Positions 21,350 to 34,040 of a DNA stretch of 64,000 nucleotides are shown piece by piece. The notes beneath the pieces are model-generated. The model saw only the letters and a program-made list of their open reading frames with translations, searched no databases and was not told where the DNA came from. The position numbers and the translations under genes were made by a program. Within the stretch, counting starts at the first letter, position 1. Each line of letters begins with the position of its first letter. The stretch comes from Nereocystis luetkeana (taxonomy: Eukaryota; Sar; Phaeophyceae; Laminariales; Laminariaceae): positions 4,776,940 through 4,840,939 of the forward strand of contig JARUPZ010000034.1 in the NCBI GenBank assembly GCA_031213475.1, read 5' to 3'.

Positions 21350-21660
21350 TCCTACGTACGTACGTACGTACACTGTGCCCGTACTGTTGTCGCACGCACC
21401 TACACCAAGCAGTACTTGACGCTTTTCTCGCATACAGGTCGTACTCGAAAAAATAATCTCGCAAAACATGTCGCACGTACGTACACGCAACAACGCACGT
21501 ACGTACGTACTTATATTTTTACAAGAACAAAATCGCGATAAAACAGACTAGTCATCGCGAAGCAGGTCGTGTATGTATATCGTAGATATATACTACTAGT
21601 ACTATCGGTATGCTACTGTTTGCTGTCGCACGTACGTACGTACGTACTGTACGTACGACT
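21350..21660. repeat. Cluster of (TACG)n arrays
   Basis: ACGTACGTACGTAC blocks at 21353-21372, 21472-21512 and 21628-21655. They are self-complementary and can extrude as cruciforms. Confidence 0.8.
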
Positions 21661-21777
21661 GGCTTATTCCGTGTATGTTTCATACATATTAATACGCATA
21701 CTTTGTGTCGTAGATCGTTCTTTAATTTGTGCAGTGAACGCGAAACAGCGCACGGGAAACACACACACACCTCAATA

Positions 21778-21810
21778 CACTCATCCCTCTCTCCCTCTTC
21801 CCCCCCCCCC

Positions 21811-21841
<31 letters not shown>

Positions 21842-21860
21842 CCCTCTCTCCCTCTCCCAT
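21778..21860. repeat. CT-rich microsatellite
   Basis: TCTCTCTCCCTCTCTCTCTC run. (TCC)n follows further on at 22120-22192. Confidence 0.85.
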
Positions 21861-22119
21861 CAAGACAGGCAGGCAAGGCTACTTACTTACTGTACGTTTT
21901 TTTTTTTTTTTTCCCTCGAGTGTGACAGGGATTGTTTGTTTGTTTGTTGTGCGACCAATCACCCACTTTACCCACCACGACCAAACACCACGTGTCAGCT
22001 CAAGAACGTCACACAACACATACGAGGACGGCACACAACACACAGCACGCACCGCACGCCGCAAGAGCGCACGACGACCATATACGGGACGGTACGACCG
22101 CTGCACATCCATGGAACCA

Positions 22120-22192
22120 CCACCTCCCCCTCCCCCTCCCTCCTCCCTCCTCCCTCCTCCCTCCTCCCTCCTCCCTCCTCCCTCCCGGAAAA
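22120..22192. repeat. (CTCC)n/(TCC)n array
   Basis: CTCCTCCCTCCTCCCTCC repeated about ten times. Reading frames through it are compositional. Confidence 0.85.
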
Positions 22193-22392
22193 CCCGTCGC
22201 AACAACATACATACGTATACCCTGGTATGGTTTAACGTCTACGATATGCTGAGAGAAAGAAAGGTACACTACGCCACGCTTGGCTTCTGGATTTATTGTG
22301 AATTGATACTTGGTACTGCTACTGTAGTATATAATTAGCTAGCCTCACGAACGAGCGAGCGCAGAAAGAAGCGAGCCTGGGCTAGGTATTAA

Positions 22393-22502
22393 TATTACGG
22401 GGGGCCATAGTTAATAGGACCTACGGTGCACACAAAAAACCTCCATATTTCGCTATTTTTGCTAACAATATTTGGTCCTATTAACTATGGTCCCCCGTAA
22501 TA
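22393..22502. mobile_element. MITE-A copy next to assembly gap
   Basis: TATTACGGGGGGCCATAG...CTATGGTCCCCCGTAATA, ending six bases before the N run. A repeat of this copy number may have stopped the assembly. Confidence 0.92.
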
Positions 22503-22507
22503 GGAAG

Positions 22508-22607
22508 NNNNNNNNNNNNNNNNNNNNNNNNNNNNNNNNNNNNNNNNNNNNNNNNNNNNNNNNNNNNNNNNNNNNNNNNNNNNNNNNNNNNNNNNNNNNN
22601 NNNNNNN
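22508..22607. other. Assembly gap, 100 N
   Basis: Exactly 100 undetermined bases, a conventional gap of unknown size. Order and orientation across it depend on scaffolding. Confidence 0.99.
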
Positions 22608-22794
22608 AAGGCCACCGGGGGTGTGGGGGGCGGGGGGTGCATGCAAGCAAGCCGCCGAAGGGAAGCATAGACACGAGATACGGTAAACATCAATATATGT
22701 ATACGCATGGATGCTCCCAGCCCCCTCCTTCCTCCAACTCCCCGAGGTTAGGTAGGGCAAGGGTTTACGTGTACCGTGATTTACCCTTTCCTAA

Positions 22795-23040
22795 CCAGCG
22801 GGGACACCCCTAATTGCAGACACGATCTGCAAACAGGGTCTGCACCTAATTGCAGACACGACCTGCAAACAGGGTCTGCACACTCCCCCTCCACATCCGC
22901 ATCAAGATATGCCAGAATTGGTTGTAGTTTTAGTTTAGTGGCTTATTGATGTATCCATCGTCCCCAGCGGTGACACCTTACTAATTAGTTGCAGACTGGG
23001 TCTGCAAACGTGTCTCTGCACGCTTCCCTCCCTCCCTCCC
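22795..23040. repeat. Minisatellite with AATTGCAGAC-CTGCAAAC core
   Basis: Units at 22810-22850, 22850-22885 and 22985-23025 share ATTGCAGAC...CTGCAAACAGGGTCTGCAC. A (CCCT)n run follows. Confidence 0.7.
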
Positions 23041-23227
23041 TCCCTCCCTCCCGCATGCCTCCCAAGGTGTCATCACCATGTATTATCTAGCGTGTTCGAG
23101 TGGTTTGGCAGGGCTTGGTTCAGGCACCCCCACCCTACCTTCCCGATATTCCCGCTATAAAAACCGTACCCCCCAAGATGTATTGGTTTTAGGAGTCTTG
23201 CGCAGTTTCAGGGTCACGTAGGTTTCA

Positions 23228-23300
23228 GGGTAGTAGGTACCCTACCCTACCCTACCCCTACCCCTACCCCCTACCCCCCCGCCCCCCCCCTCTCCCCCCC
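23228..23300. repeat. (CCCTA)n / (CCCCTA)n tract
   Basis: CCCTACCCTACCCTACC shifting to CCCCTACCCC then pure C. It is similar to the longer tract at 24664-25066. Confidence 0.8.
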
Positions 23301-23417
23301 CCGCCAATCCGTCACCATCCCACTTTTTACTCCATAAAACCACTCCACCCATCGCTGCTGACTGCACCGCCTGCACTCCCTTCCCAAAAACCACCACCCT
23401 CCCCATTTTTCTTGTTT

Positions 23418-23753
23418 TCACTCCATCCAAAGCGAACAGTCACCACCACCACCCTGAAGGACTTCATCGTAGTCGGACGAGTGTTGCCCCGCTTTCGCGG
23501 CTACCGCCACCACGGCCGCCGCAACGGCAGCAGCCGCCGCCGCGTCGGACGCTTCCGACACTGCTGCCGCCATGGCCGCCGCTGCTGCCGCCGCTGTAGA
23601 CCTGGCGTTCCAGGCTTGCTCGGCGGCGGACTCGGCGTTGATGGCTTCCGCCTCGGCCGTTGCCGCGGCGTCGGCCGCGCGCAGAGCGGCTGCCGCGGCT
23701 GCGTCGGCTGCCGCTGCTGCTGCTGTTACTTCGGCTTGCTGCTGCTGTTCCTT

Positions 23754-23785
<32 letters not shown>

Positions 23786-24491
23786 CCTCCGCTTGCCGGC
23801 GCTTCTCCGTTTGCCGACGCTCCTCCGTTTGCCGACGCTCCTCCTCCTCCGCCTGCTGCTGCTGCAGCTTCGCCTGCTGCTGCTCCCGCTTCAGCTGGTC
23901 GTTGTACTCCTGCTCCGCCTCCCGCCTTTCAGCGATCGGCGGGCAACAACCACCCCCCCCCCCCACCCGCCCCGCCCCACCTGCCGGAGATAATGACGCC
24001 AGCCTCGACGGCAACTCCAACGATGACGACCTCACAACCATTGTCCTAGACGATGGCGCTGATGGCCATGATGATGACGGTGGTGGTGATGATGATGATG
24101 GTGGTGGTGACGACGATGGTGAGCGTCGGTTGTGTCGTCGAGCGGAGGAAGAGGAGCCCCCTCCCCCCGTCACTCGCGAAAATGATGTCGGGGACAGCGA
24201 CGAAGACCGCCGGTGCTGGCGGCGGCGAGCAGCAGCGGCAACAGCTGCAGAAAAGGGCGCGGAACTCGAAGCCTTTGTGAAAGAAGAAGAAGAAGAAGAA
24301 GATGAGGAGGAGGCGCTCATCGGAGAGGGGGAAGGGGAGGAGAGCGGGGGCGTCAGGGCCCTGGGCGACCTCTTCCCGAAAATCTTCTTGTGCAGGTCGA
24401 AGGCCGTGATGAGCGGCACTCGGACATCCGGCACGCGGGCAATGTGCTTCAGGAGGGTGAAGGACACACTCAGCCCGGAGTCCTTCGCCTC
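23418..24491 (-). CDS. Gene 2 exon 6: end of domain and C-terminal tail
   Basis: Acceptor CTCCCCAG|GAGGCG. EAKDSGLSVSFTLLKHIARVPDVRVPLITAFDLHKKIFGKR completes the domain. It is followed by a Ser/Pro tail, a charged Glu/Gln/Arg stretch likely to be coiled coil (EERRQTEERRQTEKRRQAEE), a long Ala-rich helix-like tail, and the end DYDEVLQGGGGDCSLWME with TGA at 23418-23420. Confidence 0.8.
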
Positions 24492-27400
24492 CTGGGGAGG
24501 GGAGGGGAGGGGAGGGAAGTTGGGGGGGGGGGGGGAAGGGGAAGGTGGTGTAAGTGTTATATAGATAAGACCTGTGTAAGAGATAGACGAGAGAGGATAA
24601 AAGAGAATATACCGCGCGCGGCATACAAACTTGGAAAATTGTGAACCAACCCAGCCCACACACCAGACCCACATTCTATCCTATCCTATCCCCCCCCCAC
24701 CTCATCCCACCCTACACCACCCACCCCAACCTACTACCCAACCCACCCCAACCTACTACCCAACCCTACCCTACCCGAAACACCCCCACCTACCCCATGT
24801 AGCACACCAAACACAACTACCTACCCTACCCTCTCCTACCCAAACCATGCCGAACTTACCTACCCTACCCTCTCTACCCCCGAGACCTACCTACCCTACC
24901 CTACCATGCCGAACTTACCTACCCTACCCTACCCTACCCCCCGAGACCTGCCTACCCTACCCTGCCCAACGCACACCAACCTACCCAAACCACCCCGAAC
25001 CGAACCTACCTGCCCTACCCTACCCTACCCAACACACACCCCCGCCCACCCACCCAACCCTACCCACCTCACACCCAGTCCACGGAGAGATAGGCACGCC
25101 GTTGTCCAAGTTGAGGCCGAAGCTGTAGACGTAGTTATCCATCAGGAGGACCGTGTTCATCGGCCGGCCCAGGCGACGCAGGTCCTTGACGCACAGGCCG
25201 CGGTGGCGCAGACAGGCCTCGCGGTACAGGCGCTTGGCGAAGAGGGTTCCTGTGGGGTCGAGCAGGTCGAGGATGGCATCGGCGTAAGCCTGCCCAGAAG
25301 CCGTCCAAATCACGAGCTTGGGTGATAAAAAAGAGAAAAAGGTGTGGGGGGGAGGGAGGGGGGAGCGTGGGGTAGATAAGGGTGAAGGTGGGGAAAGGGG
25401 GGGAGGGGGTGGGGGGAAGGGGGAAGAGGAGGGGGAGAGGGGAAGGGGGAGGGAGCGCATGGGGGGGGTAAGGTTGGACGTGGGGAGTTTGGGTGGAAGG
25501 AACCCGAGGGGCTGTAGGGTAATAACTAAAGATGTCACGTAACAAACGTTACACGAATTTAAGGCTCATAATATACCACCGGTAAAAGCTCGATTTCCAC
25601 CCCATTTGTCCCTCACAAAACCTGACTTATCTCCCCGATGAGACTCTTGATTTTGACTATCCGAGTTTTACCTCCGACTTTTCGGTACTGGACTTTAGTA
25701 TGCAATGATCGCATTGCTTGTCATCGTTCCTTCCTGGGTGTTTTCTAAGTTTCTATGTGAGTTAGTTTTACAGGTTCTTATCTTGACCATGAGGTCTTCC
25801 CCTTTTTTTTTTTTCTTTTTTTCGGGGGATGAAGGCGAGAATCGAACAACGGACTTCGCTTTTCATAGTCTCACGTCCTGCCTGCCACGCTATTGTACGG
25901 AAATGTAGACTAAGAATGCTACGTAACAAACGCTACACGAATTTAAGGCTTATAAAATCGATTTCCACCACAGGGCGGGTGGGAGTTTGGTGGGAAAAAG
26001 GTGAGGAGGAATTTGAAGGGGGGGGTGTACTCGATATCATGCATAGCCGTAGTCGTATGACCATAGACCCTCGCACCCCTACAATGCGGGACGGAGCATG
26101 GTCGGGTTTTCAGAGCGGGGGGGGGGGGGGGGGGGGGAAAGGGGCGTTAAAAACAGACGCAATTGTGGCGGTGCGCGCGTAGTTGAGTGAAGGCGTGTTG
26201 AAGTGGGGGGGGGGGGGAGGGGGGCAGGCGAGCATGGTAAGTAAGAAGGCTCGTTTCAAAAATCTCCCCCCCCCACCAACCACCCCTATTTTTTATAGGT
26301 TGGGTTGGTGTCGGTTGGCAACGACGCTGTAAAACATGCCGCTCACTACGTGCGCTAGGCAACCTGGGTACCGTTTTCTTTTTTTCTTTTTTTCTTTTTC
26401 TGTTTTTGGCGGTCGCCCACAGCTGGTTGTCGAGTTAGATCATTTTGTGCGAGGTAAAGAACTTTTACTCCGCACAATTGGGAATGACCGCATAACGTAG
26501 TGTTCAAGGTAAGGCACCCAAGAGGCAGTTACATAGTACTCCCGTTGCTGCCTCTGGAAATGCCTACACCGGAAGTTAAATCAACTCATTGAAGCTGTCA
26601 TCCATATGCAAGTCCGCCTCAAAAGCGGTTCTTAGTAGGATGCAGCTCACCCTTCATGCGACTCGCCAGACACCTCACAGCGCTTCGCGCTTGGTGCAAG
26701 CAATGTCTGCCTGGTCGGTGAAAACCCGACATGCTCCGTCCCGGCATTGTAGGGATGCGAGGGTCTATGGTCATACGACTACGGCCATGCATGAGATCGA
26801 GTACATCTCTCCTATCGAGTACACCCCCCCACCAATCACCCTGGGCTACAAAAAACATCCCTGGGCTACAAAAAACATGCCTCCTCCTGTCTTGCCTGCC
26901 TAAAAACACTTGTCTTCTCTCTTTTTACCGGTTACCGCATATGAGGTGGCATAAACAAGAAAATGAAAAACTCTTTCCCCCCCACGAGTATTGAGCCAGA
27001 AGAAACAACACGTACCGGTATTCATTTGTGTACTGATTTTATTCCATACACCTCCCGCTCCGCCTCGTACGAGTACCATGTTTTGTTTCCCCCATAACTC
27101 CTGTCGTAACACATTTCCACCGTACCATCTGTACCTCTCGTATACCAACGTCTGTAAATTTAGACAAGAGACCGCTTGGTTAAAATACTAAATACACACT
27201 ACAAGCGGTCTTCTGTATCTCAACATGGTCTCTCTCCCCCATGCCTCCTTCTGGTTGTATACATACCAGTCTTGTCCGAAAATACAGAGCTCGATTTTTC
27301 TTCAAAACTTCAATACTCGAAGGAAAGCGCTCCAAACAATCGCTCCAAACAATCCAATTAACTGCGGTCAGAGCGGTCGGTGTACCTGGTACATCGTTTT

Positions 27401-30135
27401 CTCCCTCATACCCCCATCCGCTGCCCCCCCCCCCCCCCCCCCCCACCCCCTTCCCCTCTCCCTCCCGTCTTACCTCGTACAAAACCGCGACGTCCTGGAG
27501 AAACTGGGCCAGACCGGGTCGAAGCTTCACGTAGTAGTGGACCTCCTCGTGCGTTTCTTCTTCTTCGATCTCCTCCTGCTCCTCCCCCTGCTCCTCCTGC
27601 TCCTCCCCCTGCTCCTTGTTCTTGTTCTTGTTGCGCTTGCCCTTGTTGCCCTTGTTGCCCTTGTTGCCCTTGTTCTTCTTTTTGTCGCTCTTGGCGCTGC
27701 TGCTGTCGCTGCTGTTGCCGTTGCCGTCGCTCGGCTCCTCCGTGTAGTGGATCTTGAACACGATCTGAGATTAAAATTAGAAAAACAAAAAACAAAACAA
27801 AATAGGGAAGGGAAGGGAAGGGAAGGGAAGGGAAGGGAAGGGAAGGGAAAAAAAAGAAAAGAAAAGAAAAGAGGACGGGAGAGAAAAAAAGAAGCTTTAG
27901 CTTTTTTCTACAAACAAACAAAAAACACTCTCGAAAAAAAAAGGGAAACTTTTTTTTTGATTTCCGGGTTTAATGATATTATTATAGTATTAACCCAATC
28001 CGAGATAAGATAAAAAAAGAGAAAATAAATGGAAAAAAAGGAAGATCATACATACTTTAGACGAAAACACGAATCTTCACGACTTCTGGTGAACCCTTTT
28101 AGAATACCAGTCCCGTTTTGGGGACAAACCACTCAAATTCCAAGTAATTTGTCCCAAATTGTCCCCAAAACGAGACTGCAGTCCTAACAGGGTTATAAAT
28201 TAAAAGCACGGTCTGAGAAAATATGAGATAAAAATATGAGCGAAAAAGGGAAACAAGACAATCTACTTACTGACTGTAGACGAAAGTCGTTCTTTTTTTG
28301 GTTGAGCTAAAACAATCTTCGATCCATGACCCACCAACCCTCTAGGGATCCCACACACAAACAACGACCGAAACAACAATGGTTGGTAACTTTGGTATAA
28401 TGGTTGATATCTTTGATAATTTCGGTGCAATGGTTGGTTGGTAAATGTGGTATGATGGGTGATTGGCAACTGGTTGATTGGTAACTTTGATACAATGATT
28501 GGTTGGTAACTACCAGGTATGGTACAATGGTTGGTAACTTCGGTACAATGGTTGGTTGGTGACTTCGGTACGATGGGTGGTTGGTTGGTAGCATTGGTGT
28601 TGCTACCAACCATCTGTGTTGCTACCAACCATCTGTGAGCGCCCAGCAGCATGGGCAGAGAGAGAGGGTTATCATGTTGCTCGCGCCCCGTGCCGTACGT
28701 ACAACTCCTCCTTGCATTGTAATAATACCCCCCCCCGCACACCGCAAGCGGTATGGTACGAAGTATACCAGGTATATTATATCATCCCTCGATCACGCAG
28801 TGAGTGAGAGTGGCGCCGTCGTTTTAATCGACACTTGAAAAAAACACACACAGGTTGCAGTCCCCCCCCCCCCCTCCCCCCCGCTGGAGTCGCCGTCCCA
28901 AGAGGTTTAACTTATTTTATATATGTACCAAGACGGGAATACATCAACCACCCATCACAATAAATATAGTCTCAAGGAAAAATATCTCCACAGAGCCAAG
29001 CCATGTTGTATAAAAAAAAAGGCGGGGGAAAAAGAATTCGCCACGATAAAAAGGCTCAATAATCAGCAAATCTCACCACGCGCATGGTGCAATTTTCGAC
29101 ACGCGCATGGTGCAATTTTCGAGTGTGTCTTTTTTATCCCTCCTTCCACGTATACCTACCGGTCTATGATATATACATATATGCACATGTAGATAGTGTA
29201 CCTGGTTATCGTTTATGACGGGGGACCATAGGACCTACGGTACACACAAACACCTGTATGTTTTCCTGTTTTTATTAAACAATAGTTGATCCTATTTACT
29301 ATGGTCCCCCGTAATAGTTTTAAGTAGATTCGAGAGTCGTCACCCCCCCCCCCCCCCCCCCTCTCCCCCACCCGCCTCTCCTGCCAAAAACGTGCAACAA
29401 AAAATGATCTTGTACCATTTATTTACTCGTACTTATTTATCCCCCAAAAAACATGGGGTGAGATATTTCAAGTAAGGGGTTGAACAAATAAAAAAGCCTA
29501 CTTTTCGAGCAAACTCCCCCAACTATGGCCATCGTACAATCGACGAATTGGTCATATAGTATTATAATACACGACTGCGGCCTATATATAAGATGGCACG
29601 ACTACCACCCCCCCCCCGCCCCCCCCCCCTCCCCCCGCTCCCGGAACAACCCACCCACCTTATAATCGCAGGGCCCAGGGTTCCGGGTGCTCGAGACGAG
29701 GGTCTCATCCAAGTCGAGCACGAGGGTCTTCTTGTGGCCCATGGGTACCACCACCGGCCCCGCGCCCCCCCTCTCCTTGTCCGTGCCGTAAGGCGCAGCC
29801 AGGGGGAGGTACATGCGGGGGCGTCGGATGCGACCCAGGAGAGGGGGGCCTAGGGCAGCAGCAGCAGCAGCAGCAGCAGCGGCAGCAGCAGCAGCCGCCG
29901 CCGCCGCCGTAGTGGTGGTGGTGGTGGTGGTGGTGGTGGTGAGGGTGGTTGTTGGGGTTGAAGGGGAGGGGAGTCCGCTGTTGTTGCTGTTGCTGCTGCA
30001 GCCGGCTCCGGCGGCGGCGGCGGCGGCGGCGGCGGGAGCGGAGGGGAGGGGTTGCTTTTCGTAGTCGACCTCGGCTAGTGAACGGATGAATTCTTTCTCC
30101 ATCCCGTGTACTGCGGTCATCTGCAAGGGTTGGGG

Positions 30136-30169
<34 letters not shown>

Positions 30170-31413
30170 GGAGACGGGGGGGGGAGGAGCGGAGGGGAAT
30201 TCAGAGGACGTTGGCAAAATGCTGTTAATAGATGGCGTAAGTATGGTCATGGAGTGATTAGATTGATTGTTGCTTCGGACCTTTTTGAGTCTATTTTGCG
30301 TGTGTCTTTGTGGACTTTTGGTTGGGCTCTGAAATTTTGAACGGACGCGGCAAACGCGGCAAACAAAGTGTAAGGACCCAGTAGCCAAGTAGCCCCCCAG
30401 GCAGACAGAGAGACGCAAGACAAGGTAAGCACAGAAGAAAAAGACAAACAAAAGCAGGTACAGACAAACAAAAGCAGGTACAGACAAGCACAGGAAGACA
30501 ACCAGCAGGTACCAGACAGGTACGCACGCACGCACGCACGCAACACACAACACAACTGACAACAGACAGCACACACACACACACACACAACACACACATC
30601 CCCCCGTTCGATATGATACATCGAAAGTTGATTCGACATATACTATCGAAAGTTGATTCGATATCGTATACCGAAAGTTTGACATTCCATACATCGAAAG
30701 TTTGATATTTCTCACTTACTTCGACAAATCGAAAAACGTGATAGTTCGTACCAGGTAAAAACATACCGGGTATTCGAAACATGCGATACTATACCCAACA
30801 CCCCAACACACCTGTTTCCTGCGAGAGGGCCTGCCCCCAGAAGAACACCCCTCGACCATCTGCTGCTGCTGCTGCCGCTGCTCCTCCTCCGCCTCTAGCT
30901 GCTGCTGCTGCTGCTGCTGCTGTTCCTGCCGCTGCTGCTGCTCCTGCCGCTGCCGCTGCTGCAGCTCCTGGGCCGAGCGCATGATCGCGGTGTCGGCGGC
31001 CGAAAGATGGTGACCGCTGCCAATGCGCGGCGCCTCATCGTAGTAACCGTCGTCCGAATCTGCCAGCGACAAAGGAATCCCCCTCACACCACCGTAAGGA
31101 GACGCTGCCGCCGCCGCGGCGGTGGCTTTCGCAGCTGGGTTAGTGGTGGAAGCACTACCCCCACCCCTACCCGCCTCGCCCCGATTAAGGATGTGCCTGG
31201 CCTTGCTGTTGTTACCCTTGTTGCGGCTGTTTTTGATGTCCTTCGGTGCCGCCGCCGCCGCTGCTACTCCTGGTGTTGGTGTCTTCTGCGCGAATGCAGG
31301 ACGGTAGATGGACTCGTAGGAAGGAGGGGTTTCTTGTTTCTCGGCATCCCCACCTCCGCCACCACCACCGCCAGGACCGCGGCGGTCGTAGCCGCTGAAA
31401 CCATCGACATCGG

Positions 31414-31446
<33 letters not shown>

Positions 31447-31950
31447 CGTTACCGCTGCCACTGCCGCTTCCGTCGCTGCTGGCGGTGGTGGTACTGCTGT
31501 TGCTGATGCAGTGGCCGTGGAACGCGTTACCGGCGTCAGCGCTCCTGATGTTGCTGCTGCTGTTGCTGCTGCTGCTGTTGCTGCTGATGCTGTTGCTCTT
31601 CTTCACCATGCTCATGCTGCTGCCGCCGCCGCGGCTCGAGGCGCTGCTGCTGGGGAGGGCGGTAGTAGTAGTAGCAGTATCACCCCGCCCCCTTCTCCTC
31701 GCACCATTGCTGCTGCCGCTGCTGCCGCTGCTGCTGCCGCTGCTGCTGCCGCTGCTGCTGCTGCTGGCGCTGGCGCCGCCACCGCGAATCGCCCCCCTCC
31801 CCATCTCCCCATCGGAAAAGAAAGGGGAAGGGGAAGGAGAGGAGGCGGAGGGAGGAGGAGACGCATCCACCGTGTCGGTACGCACGATGGAGTTGCTGTT
31901 GTTGTTGTTGTTGTTGTTGTTCATGGACTTTTCACCACCGGCGGAGCCGG

Positions 31951-31985
<35 letters not shown>

Positions 31986-32386
31986 TCTGCTGCCGCTGCC
32001 ACCGCCGCCGCCGGTGTGGCGGGGCAAGAAGAAGAGGAGCCCGATCCGCTGCGAGAGATGCCGGTGGCGCCGGAGAAGAAGCTTGCTTCGCTCGAGGGGG
32101 TGCCGTTGTCTTGCCGGTCACCGCCGCCGTTGCCGCCGCCGTTGCCGCCGCCGTTGCCGCCACCGCCGCTGCTACCATCGCCGCCGTTGGCAGATGGTTT
32201 TTTGGCGTCCGTGGCCGGTTCCAGATGGTGGAACGTTTTGTTTGGCGACCTTAGTTATCGTAGGTAGCAGTAAAAAACATAATACCAGGTAAGGTACATG
32301 AAAGCAAAAAAGGGAAGAAGGGGCAGCAGCAGCAAGCAGAAGAAGAAAAAACAGCAGCAGCAGCAGCAGCAGCAGCAAGCAGCAAA

Positions 32387-32418
<32 letters not shown>

Positions 32419-34009
32419 ACAACAACAAGAAGCAGGGGAAGAAAGGCAGGCAAGGCGGGGCGGGCAGGCAGGCAGGCAGGCAGAAGGATGTTTTCTTATC
32501 AAGTTGGGCTGTTTTAAGTTCTTTCCCGTAATCGTGTGGTGTTGTTTTTTTTTCACTATACAATTGCTTAAACTTACACTTTACCAGGAGGTATATACTT
32601 CACGGTCGGGCCCGGCCCGGCCGGTCGGTCGGTCGATCGCCCAAAATATGTTAATTATAGATATTAGGGGAGAGGGGAGGGAGGCAGATATATTTATAAT
32701 ATATATATATATATATATATATGTTTTCAAGTAATTGAGTTGGATTCGTTTTCGTTTGTTTGCTTCTGACTTGCTTTTTTTTTTCACAGAGAGCTGGGTG
32801 AGGTCGTCCCCCGCCCGGAAAACCTCCGTTTTTTTGTGTTCATGCCTTCTTCTATGCCCATCTCCGTTTCTCGTACTGATTGGTGTCTTCTTCTAAAAGC
32901 CCGCACACAGCAGCAGACGACAATTACATAAAACATAATTAAGCACATACCTGGTATAATATATACATACATACCTGGTACGCAATTTGACGCGCGTCGA
33001 CGAGGAAACAAACGGCCGAATTCGAGTCTTCTAGGGACAAAAAAAGCGAAAGGCACGTATATACATGTATGAATGCGCTGCGTAACCCTTATCTACTACC
33101 ACTACTATTACGGGGGGCCATAGTTAATTAAGACCTGTGGTATACATAAAAACCTAGATATTTAACAATTTCTACTAACAACGTCTGGTCTAACTATGAT
33201 CCCCCCGTAATACTGTTGATTGCATATCAACATTTATACGTAGGAAGAACAAGAGAGATGGGCGGAGAAGACAGATAGGATACGATAGGATACGATAGGA
33301 TAGGAGAAAAAATAGTAGAAAACAATCGAAAACGAAAACGGTGCTCGCGTTTTTAGAACTGCAGTCCCGTTATGGGGACAAACTACTTGGAATTTGAGTG
33401 GGCTGTCCCCAAAACGGGACTGCGGCTCTAAAAAAAGGGTCAAGGCATGCATGCCCTGCCCTTTTTCGTCCCCTGTGTCTGTAATTTTGCTGTCTTCCTC
33501 TTTGCACGAGCAGGAGGAGATTGATGAATAAAGCCAACTTCCTGACTTAGTTTAGGGATCATTTCTGGATGGCAATACTATTATAGTAGTGATGATGATT
33601 TCTGACATTATTGATAGCTTTTACTACCCCTGAAACCCATCTCATCCTGACTGTGGCCACAAAACAGGCTTGAAACAAAAATGCATCTCGAAGGGAGAAA
33701 ATTCATACCCGGCAATAAACTAAGACTGTTAAGACCGCGTGGACATGCAAAGAGTGCCTTCAGGGAATACTCACTTGTATGTAATTTGTGTGGGATGCTT
33801 TTTACAAGAAATAATGTGAGGTCTAACCAGGACTACCAGGTGTATGGTCCTCATTACTGCTGTAGAGTGGGATGTTTTTTTTTGCGGTGCTAGTCCGGTC
33901 TAGACTGCTTGGAATTAGTACTTTTTGCGGTGCTATTAACGGGTTACCATAGTAAATAGGACCAAATATTGTTAGTAAAATTATCGAAATATTCAAGTTT
34001 TGTCCGTAG

Positions 34010-34040
<31 letters not shown>

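Noticed and set aside
24631..25325. Plus-strand Pro/Tyr/Thr frames over the CTACC tract
   Set aside because: They lie over an intron and exon of gene 2 on the other strand and follow from the repeat.
28370..28640. CRISPR-like array
   Set aside because: Repeat and spacer are not separable; it is a drifting minisatellite in a eukaryotic context.
30781..32267. Plus-strand Ala/Val-rich frames of up to 415 codons
   Set aside because: Shadow of gene 2 exon 2, whose CAG/AGC/GCA repeats leave all frames open; the minus frame has splice signals and ordinary-composition islands.
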